From IMG/VR virus record IMGVR_UViG_3300025655_000128, positions 1 to 36,263 of that record: a stretch of 36,263 nucleotides of DNA, one strand, 5' to 3'. The position numbers and the translations under genes are program-made. This stretch comes from a virus. Below the pieces are notes generated by a model. The model made no database searches, had not been told where the DNA came from, and saw nothing but the letters and a program-made list of their open reading frames with translations. How positions within the stretch are numbered: the first letter of the stretch is position 1; every line of letters starts with the position of its first letter. Below, piece after piece: positions 19,341-28,452 of this stretch.

Positions 19341-22300
19341 TTATCGACGGTAGTTGCTCTCTTTATTCTGAGAGTTCACACCTTGAGTAATAGAGGGCAT
19401 CATCTTGATAATCTCTTTACGAGTCTGTCTAGAGATGTCACCTGTTACAGAAAGGTTAACTACTGTTTGATTGCTGCCATTGTTTCCTGAGTTACTCTTT
19501 AGCAATTCCGCAGTCCGTTGACTTGGCAGGACATACTCACCTGGGGTAAGCATGACAGGCACACTATCTTTACCTGCTTGTCCGATGTTAGGGTTGATAA
19601 GACCACCTGCAGATCTCATTTGAACAATACCGCCAGTGTGAAGCGGAGCACCACTAAAGGCTCCAAGTATAGAACTTAGGAAACCGCCGCCACCGCTAAA
19701 CATCCCTGAGAGTCCTTCGAAGATACTAGAAAGACCCTTACCAAGCATTGAGACTACACCTGTAAAGCCTTCAGAAAGACCAGACAAGAAACCGCCCTCT
19801 CCCATAGATTCCATTTGAGACCCGATACCCTCTTTGATCTTGCCGCCAGCAAGGTTACCAACGCCATCAGCGCTACCCATAAGGCTTGAAAAGAACGTAT
19901 CAAACATTACGTCTAGATTAGAAGCCCTAAAGAAAGCTTGTGTGAAAGAATCTACAACAGTGTCAATAATGCTGTTGCTAATAGAATCAAGCAAACTATT
20001 AAAGAAACCAGCAATTGTGCTTTCACCTTTAATAAGAGACTTAAAACTTTCTGCAAAAGCAGAACGTATACTATCAGAAGCAGACTGAGCTTTTGAAGTT
20101 AGATTGTTAAGAAGAGTTGTTTGATACTCTAGCTCTCTGTTGGTCTCAGATTTATTCTTGTAATCATCAAAACTTAAAGTACTAAGCTTTTCTTGCAATA
20201 CAAGAATATTCTTACCGATATCTAAGGTTCTTTGGCTAGTCCCGACGGACTCATCTAACCCAAGAGCCTCTAAGGCTTTATTACCTTGCAATACAGTTCC
20301 TTGGGCAATAAGAGTTTCAAAGATTAACTTCTTTTGTTTTTCTAACTCCGCAACTGCCGCAGACCTTCCCTTAACATCATCTAAGGTAGACTCTGTTATT
20401 TTCTTATTAAGAGCTAATACTTCGCTAACTGGCTTCTTTAGCTTTTCAAAAGCAGCACTACCTAACCCTGCAGCTTCCTGCAAGTTAAAGCCAAAACCAG
20501 CTTCACCAAGACCAGTTACAAACTGTTCAAAAGGATTAACTTTGTCTTTCTTACTTGCCTTATCTGGCTTATCTGGCTTACCTGGACCACGATCATTACT
20601 TAAGAAAGAGGAAACAAGGTCTCTAGCATCAGAAACTTTCCGCTCCATAACTCTAATAATACCAACATCCACTTGTCCGTTTCCAACAAGTTGGAGTCGA
20701 GTAAGAGCTGCCGTAAGAAAGTCAATAGTCCCGCTAGCTCTTAGTATCTCTGTCATAGTATTAGGGTTAATGCTAATTGCTTCTTCCAAAGATTTTGAGT
20801 TTTCTACTTGGCTTAGCGCATTTTCAATTGCACCAATTCGATCTACTTGTGCTAGAGTCATTGAGTTTTCTTCAGCAATTAGAACTTCAAGTAAAGACTT
20901 TGCTCTGCCTAAACTTACTAGCTGCTGGTTTCTTAACGTATTGTCTTTTTGATTCGCATCGTTAATTGAATCTTGAAGCAATTCAATCTCTATTAATTGA
21001 CTCAAGATTTTCTTGTTAACAGTTTCAACGTCACGCCCAGAAGAATTAGTAAGACCAGGGGTGGTTATATTGCTGCTAGGTACTAAGTTAAGTGCGTCAA
21101 TACCTAATTTTTCTAGTCTAGCGTTCATGCGATCAAAAGCAGCTACAACTACTTCAGGGATTGTATCGCCCGCAAGCCCCATTTTATTAGTCATTGCTTC
21201 AAACAGAAGCTTAATGTTTGTTTGAACCTGATCGAAAACTTTAGATCTTTCTTCTGTTGTAACTAAGTTTTGATCAATGTTTTCAAAACGATTTAGCTGC
21301 TCTGTAGCCTTACTTGCTTTTTCTAGCATAGTTTTTGTTAGATCTCTAAGATCCTCTGTACTTAACTTAACAAGATCTTGACTATCAAAGGCACTCGCAT
21401 CAAATATACCCTCACCAAAAACTGATTGCAATGCAGTTGCAGCTTGTAAGAAACTATCCTCTGCAGCAGAGCGCACAACACCTTGTGTTGTTTGAATAAC
21501 TTGATTTACATCGCCGCTAACTGCCGCTAGAAGCTTATCTGCGAGTTCCTGTCTTATAGAAATTCCAGTACCAGTTATTCCACTAGCAGACTCAAACTCT
21601 TTCCCAAGTTCACTCAACGAAGTAAACAAGCTGTTCATAACTTCAGGTGAAACGTTATCTGCGTTCATGCCCGATGACACTGCCATAATGCTGTTCAAAG
21701 ACGATATAAGGGTTGACCCAGAAATAGACTTATTCAACTCCTCTACAAGATTAGAGTCGTTTAAAAGAGCAGCAATAGCAGAGGTGATTTGAAAGTCATC
21801 CCCTGTAGCAATTGAGTTAGAAATTTCTTCAAAAGCAGAGGACAGACCTTCTGACGCTGCGGTTGGAAGCCCCAGCCCTCTTGTAATTTCAGCGGACTGT
21901 GGTACAAAGCTGATGTTATCTTTAAAAATGTTTTCAAAAGGAGCTAGTAACGTTGTTAAAGTTTTACTAGCCGAAGACTGTTCAACACCATCTATTTGCG
22001 GTTTATTGCTGTCTATGAAAGCCTGTCGTGCAGCATCAACCGCACGCTTTACTCTTCTAGTTTCATAACGGCTATTAACACCATTTTCTTCAAGGTTTCT
22101 TTGAGCAGTCTCAAGAATGCTATTGGTTCTTTTAGCAATTGTTTGTAGTTCTTTGCTTTCTTTTATGTTGATATCTTCAAATGAGAACGTATCAAAGATA
22201 TCGTTAAAGTTAACATTCATATCTCCAATTTTATCAAAAGAACCAAGAGACTTAACAAGACTAGCTTCCAGGTCACGAGCTGCTCTTGATGAATAGCCAA

Positions 22301-25300
22301 AGAACTTTCTCGCGCTATCATAAGCGTTGCCGAATCTTTCGCTAATTGTATCACCTTCTCCAAAGAAGGCAATTCCAATAAGACCAATACCGGCTGCAAC
22401 TGCAAGGGCAAGACCTGCAAGACCGGCCAAAAAGCTTCCAATTGCAGCAGCAGCAGCAGAAAGCGCTGACCCAATACCCGCCGCAAAACTTCCTTCTCCA
22501 AGAATCGCAAGCGCAAGCATCCCTCCTCGTACTGCAGAAAACTTACCTACACTTTTAAGGAGAGAAGAGCCTAGCTTTGCGCCAGCAGCTGCACCAATGG
22601 CACCAACTGCACTCAAAACAACAGAACCTAGTTTTCCGCCAAACATCATAAGGCCAATGATACCTAGAGGGTGGTTGATAACACTTTCTATTGAATTAAC
22701 AATTTTATCTAACATACCAACAGTAGCATCGGCTGCATCGTTAGTAGCTGCCTCCGCAGAAGAACCCATAGATGCAAACAATAAAGCCAGACCACCAATG
22801 AGTGCGCCTTTGGTAAACCTGCTCATTCTTCTTGTAAATTTACCTAAGCTCAAACCCATTCTGTATAGAGCATCTTGGAACGGACCGGCCATATTAAGAG
22901 AAAGATCAGACCCTGCTGTCTTAGCTTGTGTTGATAGTATACCAAGCCTTAGGCCCAGAGCGCTTACACCACGACCAACAGCATACATAGAAAACTGGAA
23001 TTTTTCAGCAATTAAGGATGCAGAATCAATTAAAGCCCCCGCAAAAGGCGCTGTACTTTTAGTAGCTAAAGAACTAGACATTACACTCTTTAATACTGAG
23101 AAAGCACCCTGTAACTGAGAAATTACAGCTGAATACCCTTTTGTACCATACAACAAAGAGACAACAAAACCACCTGCAGAAATAATGTCTACTAGCGCAG
23201 TGTCCCCGAATACTCCTCGCAATAGCGTATCTGCTATTAGTATTCCACTTGTAAATTTTGCAAGAGTTGCTCTCCCGCTGCCCCTGCCAATCAAGGCGCT
23301 TTCAAAGAAAGAAATACGAGGGCTGGCACTAGAAAGCGACCCCGCAAGCTTAGAGGCTTTCTTACTTAATACTTTAGCATCATCATCAAATAGCTTCTGA
23401 CGCCCACTAATAAAGTTCTTAATAAGCTTACTAGGCCCAAAACCTGTAAAGTAAGACGTAACACCTGCGGCCAGTAGACCAGGCAATATGTTGAAGAAGG
23501 GGATGCTCATAAGCCCTTTAAGAATAATTCCTGGAATACCTGATACAGAATCGGCTAAGCCTTGCCCAAAGCTAACAGCAGCTTGAGAAAGCGCCCTAAT
23601 AATCTCAGGGATGTTAGCTATAAAGAAGTTCAAGAAAGTACCTGCAGCGGCACCTACACCTTTTGCAAAGTCTCCAATAGCACCAGAGTCTAACAAGGAG
23701 TCTCCAAAGGCATCAATAAGCGTTAAAGCTAGAGCTGCAATAACACCCCCTCGAATAACTTGAGAAAGACCAGCTGCAACGCTAGTGCTGACTAATCCTA
23801 CTAACTTTGTACCAAAAATAGCAGTCAAAATGCTAGTCAAAAATGGAGCAATTTCTCTAACTTCTTTGTAAGCTTCAGAGATTGCTTTTCCAATAGGTTT
23901 TCCAATACCTACAAATAAAGATCTTAAACTTTTTTGCAGGTAATCTACAGGGTCTTTTAATATACTAGAAAACTCAGCCTTAGCATCTATGTTGATTTCT
24001 ATCTTTTTAAACTTAGAAGAAACCGCCGAAAACAAATCCTTAATCTTTGGCATAGCTTTGTTATAGGCGTTAGAAAAAGAAGAAACAATAGAATTACTAA
24101 AATTAGAAACTACAGAAGAGGTTTTACCCAACCATTTTACCGAAAGGATATAGGTTTCTTCCATAAGGTCTGTCCACCAAGAGTTAGCGATAACCTCGTC
24201 GTACACCCAGAAGAACGCTCTCTCAATTTGTTTTAAGTATTTTGTAACGACTTTAGCAGTTTTAGATAAACTTTCAGTTGCCTTGTCAAACACATTTCCA
24301 AAAAGACCCGTGGATAGCAATGCAATACTGTTAAATATTTTCTTTACGTCGTTTTGTAACGCTTCTAAGACTCTTTTTACACCTTGCTTTAGCTCTGTAA
24401 AGGCAATAATAATTACACGGATGCTTTTCAAAGCTAGAATATTACGATAAACTTCATCAAGAAGATCAACAGTTAGCCTTAAAATAAAGTTAAAATCTTC
24501 CATTGAGTTTGATCGAAGACGTAATAAACTCTGATCAATTAAGCCAAGTTTAATCCCCACGGTTTCAATAGAGATTAAGAATGGTCTTATAGCATTTTCA
24601 GATTTTGCAAAAATGTTATAAGTACGTCTTCCTGTGTTTTCTATTTGTTCTGCTATCGTATCTAAGGCTAGAATAGCTTCATTTAAACTTTCAGCCTTAA
24701 ATAAGTTGGTGATACCGCCTCTAGACCCGCCATACGTCGCACTATCCTGTGCAGCGGCGATACCTAGCTTGAAAGATCTAAGACGTTGTTCAATAGCAAG
24801 TATTGGCTTTAAGAAAGAGATATAAAGCTTATCCCCTACTGTACGTAACGGTAAAATAGCTTGCTGTATAGCATTTCCTACACGACCACCAAAGGCAGTT
24901 ACAACTCTACCTACTGCTTGAAATAGAGGTGTCAAATCACTTACTAAGGTTTGTAACTCCGCAATTTTTGCGTAGATGCCAATTTCAAAACCAGAACCGC
25001 TGTTAACAAAAACATCTGTAATTCTATTGAAAGAACGAGTAAAGACATCAGTGAAGCCAATGCCCCTGCTAATCTCCCCAACAACTCGTTTTATAGAGTC
25101 GGACATTACGGTAAATGCTTGAGTTGAAGTTTGCTCTAGTACAGCAAATTCTTTTTCTAATTTTTCTGATTGTCCAAGTAGCGCAGAAAACACAACTTCA
25201 GTGGTAAGTTGACCCTCTGCTGCCATCGCCCTCAGTTCACCTTGAGCAACACCGAGGCTGTCCGCAATAGCGAGAGCAATACGAGGTGCTTGTTCGAGTA

Positions 25301-25808
25301 CAGAGTTAAGTTCTTGTCCTCTGAGAGTGCCAGAAGCTAAACCTTGACCAAGTTGGAAGATTGCAGCGCTAGCTGATTCCGCAGAGCCACCGGAAATTGA
25401 AAGCGCCCTTTGAACCGACAGAGTGGCCTTCTCAATTTCTGTTACAGATGTCCCCGTACCTTTTAAAGCTAAACCAAAACGATTAAAGGTTTCGGCAGCT
25501 AAGCCTACACTCTGCCTAGATTGCCTCGCAATACTGTAAAGGTTGTTTAAACTTTTTCCAAGTTGTTCGTTACGGCCTGTAACAAGTGCTGTTCTGTTTT
25601 CTAGTTCAATTAGGCTGTTAGTTGCACCGTTAATAGACTTAATTGCAACTGCGCCGCCGAAAGCTGTAGCAATACCCTGTGCGAGTCGTGTTAAAGATCT
25701 AGTAACGTTTTTTGTTGTTTTGTCAATGCTTTTTACTGAGTTTTCAAGCTTAGATAAGTCTTGTCTCGCTTTGCTTGTGTCGGCATTGACTCTGATATTT
25801 ACTGCCAT
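19341..25808 (-). CDS. tail tape measure protein
   Basis: 2155 residues from the ATG at 25808 (MAVNIRVNADTSKARQDLSK, AAAGGATAAATATA upstream); a longer reading from 25868 starts inside a hairpin. The N-terminal 250 residues include the tape-measure N-domain pattern SGTLRGQELNSVLEQAPRIA and GELRAMAAEGQLTTE. Several hydrophobic helices follow in the middle (about 650-800 and 1080-1200), and the lambda-like C-terminal AGKDSVPVMLTPGEYVLPSQ. The length of such proteins sets tail length; at roughly 0.15 nm per residue it would be about 320 nm. Expected partners are the G/GT chaperones encoded upstream. Confidence 0.95.
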   Translation of the reverse strand: MAVNIRVNADTSKARQDLSKLENSVKSIDKTTKNVTRSLTRLAQGIATAFGGAVAIKSINGATNSLIELENRTALVTGRNEQLGKSLNNLYSIARQSRQSVGLAAETFNRFGLALKGTGTSVTEIEKATLSVQRALSISGGSAESASAAIFQLGQGLASGTLRGQELNSVLEQAPRIALAIADSLGVAQGELRAMAAEGQLTTEVVFSALLGQSEKLEKEFAVLEQTSTQAFTVMSDSIKRVVGEISRGIGFTDVFTRSFNRITDVFVNSGSGFEIGIYAKIAELQTLVSDLTPLFQAVGRVVTAFGGRVGNAIQQAILPLRTVGDKLYISFLKPILAIEQRLRSFKLGIAAAQDSATYGGSRGGITNLFKAESLNEAILALDTIAEQIENTGRRTYNIFAKSENAIRPFLISIETVGIKLGLIDQSLLRLRSNSMEDFNFILRLTVDLLDEVYRNILALKSIRVIIIAFTELKQGVKRVLEALQNDVKKIFNSIALLSTGLFGNVFDKATESLSKTAKVVTKYLKQIERAFFWVYDEVIANSWWTDLMEETYILSVKWLGKTSSVVSNFSNSIVSSFSNAYNKAMPKIKDLFSAVSSKFKKIEINIDAKAEFSSILKDPVDYLQKSLRSLFVGIGKPIGKAISEAYKEVREIAPFLTSILTAIFGTKLVGLVSTSVAAGLSQVIRGGVIAALALTLIDAFGDSLLDSGAIGDFAKGVGAAAGTFLNFFIANIPEIIRALSQAAVSFGQGLADSVSGIPGIILKGLMSIPFFNILPGLLAAGVTSYFTGFGPSKLIKNFISGRQKLFDDDAKVLSKKASKLAGSLSSASPRISFFESALIGRGSGRATLAKFTSGILIADTLLRGVFGDTALVDIISAGGFVVSLLYGTKGYSAVISQLQGAFSVLKSVMSSSLATKSTAPFAGALIDSASLIAEKFQFSMYAVGRGVSALGLRLGILSTQAKTAGSDLSLNMAGPFQDALYRMGLSLGKFTRRMSRFTKGALIGGLALLFASMGSSAEAATNDAADATVGMLDKIVNSIESVINHPLGIIGLMMFGGKLGSVVLSAVGAIGAAAGAKLGSSLLKSVGKFSAVRGGMLALAILGEGSFAAGIGSALSAAAAAIGSFLAGLAGLALAVAAGIGLIGIAFFGEGDTISERFGNAYDSARKFFGYSSRAARDLEASLVKSLGSFDKIGDMNVNFNDIFDTFSFEDINIKESKELQTIAKRTNSILETAQRNLEENGVNSRYETRRVKRAVDAARQAFIDSNKPQIDGVEQSSASKTLTTLLAPFENIFKDNISFVPQSAEITRGLGLPTAASEGLSSAFEEISNSIATGDDFQITSAIAALLNDSNLVEELNKSISGSTLISSLNSIMAVSSGMNADNVSPEVMNSLFTSLSELGKEFESASGITGTGISIRQELADKLLAAVSGDVNQVIQTTQGVVRSAAEDSFLQAATALQSVFGEGIFDASAFDSQDLVKLSTEDLRDLTKTMLEKASKATEQLNRFENIDQNLVTTEERSKVFDQVQTNIKLLFEAMTNKMGLAGDTIPEVVVAAFDRMNARLEKLGIDALNLVPSSNITTPGLTNSSGRDVETVNKKILSQLIEIELLQDSINDANQKDNTLRNQQLVSLGRAKSLLEVLIAEENSMTLAQVDRIGAIENALSQVENSKSLEEAISINPNTMTEILRASGTIDFLTAALTRLQLVGNGQVDVGIIRVMERKVSDARDLVSSFLSNDRGPGKPDKPDKASKKDKVNPFEQFVTGLGEAGFGFNLQEAAGLGSAAFEKLKKPVSEVLALNKKITESTLDDVKGRSAAVAELEKQKKLIFETLIAQGTVLQGNKALEALGLDESVGTSQRTLDIGKNILVLQEKLSTLSFDDYKNKSETNRELEYQTTLLNNLTSKAQSASDSIRSAFAESFKSLIKGESTIAGFFNSLLDSISNSIIDTVVDSFTQAFFRASNLDVMFDTFFSSLMGSADGVGNLAGGKIKEGIGSQMESMGEGGFLSGLSEGFTGVVSMLGKGLSSIFEGLSGMFSGGGGFLSSILGAFSGAPLHTGGIVQMRSAGGLINPNIGQAGKDSVPVMLTPGEYVLPSQRTAELLKSNSGNNGSNQTVVNLSVTGDISRQTRKEIIKMMPSITQGVNSQNKESNYRR

Positions 25809-25831
25809 TATATTTATCCTTTTTAATAAAA

Positions 25832-25877
25832 TAGCCCCCAACAGCTTCTCTAAATAAATAGAGGCCATCAGGGGCTA
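25832..25877 (-). terminator. hairpin between connector-type gene and tape measure gene
   Basis: TAGCCCC and GGGGCTA close a stem that contains an inner CTCTA/TAGAG hairpin, followed on the minus strand by TTTTATT. It fits an intrinsic terminator or attenuator that lowers tape measure message relative to capsid and tube message. Confidence 0.6.
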
Positions 25878-25882
25878 AAGTA

Positions 25883-26221
25883 TTATTGCGAGGTTATAAG
25901 ACCTATGGTGGAAAGAACTTGCTCAATAAAGTACTTAGGAGCTTGTTTACTACTACCTTGATTCAAGTACGTAACATGATCGACTTCGTTTCTTATGACT
26001 GCGATGTCTTCAAGTCCTAAAATTTTCTTAAGAGAGGTGGTTTCATATTCCCACCCTTCTCTAGCTTCACCCGTATCAACAGGAGTAACTACTCTCAGTT
26101 GTTTTGTAGCGTACTCTACTCTTTCGTGTAGACCAGCTTCTGCAAGATCTAATACTTCTTGCTCGATTCGTTTTAATTCTTGCTTAAAATTTACAACTTC
26201 AAGCGATACTTTGTTTGCCAT
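25883..26221 (-). CDS. HK97 gp10-like tail completion protein
   Basis: 112 residues from the ATG at 26221 (MANKVSLEVVNFKQEL...). The stretch VVTPVDTGEAREGW and the later HVTYLNQGSSKQAPKYFIEQ match the HK97-gp10/minor tail family that joins head and tail. Unusually it lies between the chaperones and the tape measure, rather than beside the other connector genes. The ribosome site is weak, so coupling to the chaperone message is likely. Confidence 0.8.
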   Translation of the reverse strand: MANKVSLEVVNFKQELKRIEQEVLDLAEAGLHERVEYATKQLRVVTPVDTGEAREGWEYETTSLKKILGLEDIAVIRNEVDHVTYLNQGSSKQAPKYFIEQVLSTIGLITSQ

Positions 26222-26225
26222 AGAC

Positions 26226-26566
26226 TTACCTAAACATGTTTGAGGAGCCGTCACCTTTTGTTGCTTTTCTTAACTTATCCAAGAACTGACCTTTCGGTAT
26301 AGCTCTATCTGGGATATGCGAATCAACTTCATTAGACTTAATTAATCTTAGTGTTGGGAATACGTTTTCAGCAGACTCTTTAACGCCTTGTGTTCTGAGC
26401 AGCATATAGGTTCTTTGGTCGTCTCTCCAACCAATTGGCCTTTGTTTAAAGTATTCCACCCACTTAACAAATTCAGTATAAGGCATTTCTCTTTCTAAAA
26501 TATAAACAGGTGTTTTTAGTTCATAAGCTATTTCATAAAGAGACAGTTCCTCTTGTGTTAGTTTCC
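26226..26566 (-). CDS. tail assembly chaperone extension (GT part, made by -1 frameshift)
   Basis: Read as an extension of the upstream gene: after slippage at GGGAAAC the frame continues LTQEELSLYEIAYELKTPVY, then EFVKWVEYFKQRPIGWRDDQ and LLRTQGVKESAENVFPTL, ending NMFR. The fusion would be 212 residues, with 111 beyond the slip. Its PIGWRDDQRT and K-E pattern are typical of T domains that contact the tape measure. An internal ATG at 26486 has only a poor ribosome site, so independent translation is doubtful. Confidence 0.85.
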
Positions 26567-26863
26567 CGCGTTAGAGTTCCCGCCAATGCCTGAAAAGTTT
26601 AAAATGTTTTCAGTAATATCGCTTAGGTCCGCAATTGGGAAACTGTTAAAATCTTCATCGGACAGTTCTTCGGCACCGACTACCGCCAGCTTAATCACAT
26701 CACGAAGAAGGCCAAGTTGAGCGTCTTCCCCTTTTGCTTTTGCTGATTTTTGTACAAGCTTCTGAACCTCAAAAACTTCTTTTACAGACAATTTTCGAAC
26801 TTCCACCTCGTCTTCCATAAATGGGAATTTCTTAGTGATAACTTTACCTACCAAATGTTTCAT
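26558..26863 (-). CDS. tail assembly chaperone (gpG-like)
   Basis: 101 residues, MKHLVGKVITKKFPFMEDEV with RKLSVKEVFEVQKLVQKSAK, and an end rich in Asn/Gly (GIGGNSNAGN). Placed between the tube gene and the tape measure, as in most siphoviruses. Expected to coat the tape measure before tube assembly, in a high ratio to its frameshifted form. Start behind AAGGATTATAAGT. Confidence 0.85.
   Translation of the reverse strand: MKHLVGKVITKKFPFMEDEVEVRKLSVKEVFEVQKLVQKSAKAKGEDAQLGLLRDVIKLAVVGAEELSDEDFNSFPIADLSDITENILNFSGIGGNSNAGN
26561..26567 (-). promoter_or_regulatory. -1 programmed frameshift heptamer GGGAAAC
   Basis: In the chaperone frame the codons are G GGA AAC, exactly the X XXY YYZ pattern; the zero-frame stop TAA follows directly. 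Shifting back by one opens the 111-residue extension. Lambda G/T uses the related GGGAAAG. Confidence 0.85.
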
Positions 26864-26874
26864 ACTTATAATCC

Positions 26875-27114
26875 TTACTTTAATTTGTCTTTTTCTGTGA
26901 ATAATTCTTGGTTATTTACTTGAAAATCGTCTAGCAATTTTCTTACTTGGTGCAATACCGAAAGGGTCTCAAGGCAATCTTTACCTTCAACTGAACCGTC
27001 TTCAAAATCTTTGAATCGTTCAAAACTCTTTCGGATGCTAATATCTACGCTACGCCGCATGTGCCTAAAGGTTGTGCGCATAACAAAACTCTTACTAAAT
27101 GGTTTATCTGTCAT
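26875..27114 (-). CDS. small protein between tail tube and chaperone genes
   Basis: 79 residues, basic N-terminus (SKSFVMRTTFRHMRRSVDIS) and a helical C-terminus. Conserved position suggests a tail assembly role, but no family is recognised. It starts after a terminator-like hairpin that follows the tail tube gene. Confidence 0.6.
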   Translation of the reverse strand: MTDKPFSKSFVMRTTFRHMRRSVDISIRKSFERFKDFEDGSVEGKDCLETLSVLHQVRKLLDDFQVNNQELFTEKDKLK

Positions 27115-27136
27115 GTTATATCTCTTATACTAAAGA

Positions 27137-27160
27137 AGAGAGGGCAATTAAGCCCCCTCT
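27137..27160 (-). terminator. hairpin after the tail tube gene
   Basis: AGAGGGGGC and GCCCTCTCT pair over TTAATT, followed on the minus strand by TCTTTAG. A leaky terminator here would keep tube protein abundant relative to the downstream chaperones. Confidence 0.55.
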
Positions 27161-27170
27161 AATTTTACTA

Positions 27171-27710
27171 TTAGGCTGCAGCAACAGTTGCTGGGCCAAA
27201 GAAGTCAGACTGAGCCGACAGAGTAACAGTCGCAGTAGTTGCGTCTGTCAGCTGTGGGTTAACCAGAATAGCTTCGATTTTGCCTTTGAAGTAGAACTCT
27301 GTGTTTGCAGCTGCAAGAGTCGAATCAGCGCCTTGGTCTGCGGTTACAGCGGATTCTGCCATCATAAAGCGGAATACAAGCTCTTCACCAATCAAAGCGT
27401 GAATTGCTTGCATATCTTCTGCAACGTAGTTAACAGTAACTTCCAAGCTTGGAGCGTCTGCTTGACCTTGAACTTGCGAAGAAGTCTTTTGACCATAAAC
27501 AGGAACGTTTACGATGTTTGCAGGAGTACCTACAGAAGGGAACTCACGCACAGAAGGCATACGGACGTGGTCCGCATCAGCTGTACCTGGGGCTGTGCCC
27601 ACAAAGAGAGCAGCGCACTCTGCTGCAGTGTCTGTACCTGCTGGGATTGCGCCTTTAAAGATGTCGAGGTAAGTGAAGATACCTGCACCAAGAGTTGAGA
27701 TATGAGCCAT
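27171..27710 (-). CDS. major tail tube protein
   Basis: 179 residues. Strand-rich, with a Gly/Ala-rich start, a middle PVYGQKTSSQVQGQADAPSL and EVTVNYV, and a last part with AILVNPQLTDATTATVTLSA. Such a protein placed between connector genes and chaperones is the tube monomer in siphoviruses. A strong GGAGAATAACAA site suits high expression, and a hairpin terminator follows. Confidence 0.85.
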   Translation of the reverse strand: MAHISTLGAGIFTYLDIFKGAIPAGTDTAAECAALFVGTAPGTADADHVRMPSVREFPSVGTPANIVNVPVYGQKTSSQVQGQADAPSLEVTVNYVAEDMQAIHALIGEELVFRFMMAESAVTADQGADSTLAAANTEFYFKGKIEAILVNPQLTDATTATVTLSAQSDFFGPATVAAA

Positions 27711-27713
27711 TTG

Positions 27714-28115
27714 TTATTCTCCGTATTTGGTAAATGGAATTATGTAAGATGCACTATAAAGTGCTTTGTTTTGAGGGTCTAGCCCCTCCACGTTTAAGTA
27801 AGATGTTCCAAACTCTGTACCATTGGTTAAACGCTTGTTTTGAAGTACGGTATCAAGAATATCTGAAATAGCCATAACTCGGGATTGCCCCTCGCCAGCT
27901 TTAACAAATACCTTAACTGCTACCATACCCTTTAGAACTTTATTGCCACCGTAGGCATTTCTGCCACTGTTGCTTGGTAAGACATTTAGTCTACAAAATT
28001 CACTTTCTGTATTGATGTCACCTTGATAGTTATCAGGATAGACCTCAATGTTGTTTACTGTCCAGGCCACAGAGGCGAATACAGATTCAACGTCCGCTAA
28101 GACATTATCATACAT
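27714..28115 (-). CDS. tail terminator/completion protein (gpU-like role)
   Basis: 133 residues, beginning MYDNVLADVESVFASVAWTV with the later VLKGMVAVKVFVKAGEGQSR and YSASYIIPFTKYGE. The size, strand pattern and place directly before the tube gene fit a tail terminator. Inferred from position and general pattern. Start behind AAAGGAGGTATAAT. Confidence 0.65.
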   Translation of the reverse strand: MYDNVLADVESVFASVAWTVNNIEVYPDNYQGDINTESEFCRLNVLPSNSGRNAYGGNKVLKGMVAVKVFVKAGEGQSRVMAISDILDTVLQNKRLTNGTEFGTSYLNVEGLDPQNKALYSASYIIPFTKYGE

Positions 28116-28116
28116 A

Positions 28117-28452
28117 TTATACCTCCTTTGCCAGTATTGCGTCTATAGTAAAACCATTGTCACTATGATCAACAATACTGTAAGCCCCAGAAGAAACAGT
28201 TAGAGTATCATAAACAGACAGGTTTGGGCCTGACTTCATAATAGCAGTAACTGTAAAACCGTCTCCAGAAGATTTTTTGGTCGATTGCAAGATAACATCA
28301 ACAGTAGTAGTACTGGAAGTGCTAACTATGCTCCGTGTTGCAAAATCGTAACCAGAGACGGTTTTTGTAGAAAGTGTACCTTGTTCTACCAAGTCACCTG
28401 CGGCAGCAAAAGCCTTATCAACAGCCTTTGTTACTTTAGCAGAAAGTGACAT
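28117..28452 (-). CDS. head-tail joining protein (head closure type)
   Basis: 111 residues; Thr/Ser-rich beta pattern (TVDVILQSTKKSSGDGFTVT and PNLSVYDTLTVSSGAYSIV). Position between adaptor and terminator suggests a head closure or stopper protein. No family match is certain. The start overlaps the upstream stop by one base. Confidence 0.6.
   Translation of the reverse strand: MSLSAKVTKAVDKAFAAAGDLVEQGTLSTKTVSGYDFATRSIVSTSSTTTVDVILQSTKKSSGDGFTVTAIMKSGPNLSVYDTLTVSSGAYSIVDHSDNGFTIDAILAKEV

Noticed and set aside
22327-23118. Plus-strand frame of 263 codons inside the tape measure gene
   Set aside because: Proline/alanine-rich shadow of the tape measure frame, no ribosome site, no recognisable domain.
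25809-25868. Twenty-residue N-terminal extension of the tape measure protein
   Set aside because: Would begin inside a terminator-like hairpin with no ribosome site; the ATG at 25808 has AAAGGAT and gives a typical MAVNIRVNAD start.
27111-27128. TTATATCTCTTATA as a fourth palindromic element
   Set aside because: Only part of one arm matches and TATAAT is missing; likely chance in AT-rich sequence.
27099-27698. Plus-strand frame of 199 codons opposite the tail tube gene
   Set aside because: Shadow of the tube gene with unlikely Cys/Ser-rich composition and no start signal.
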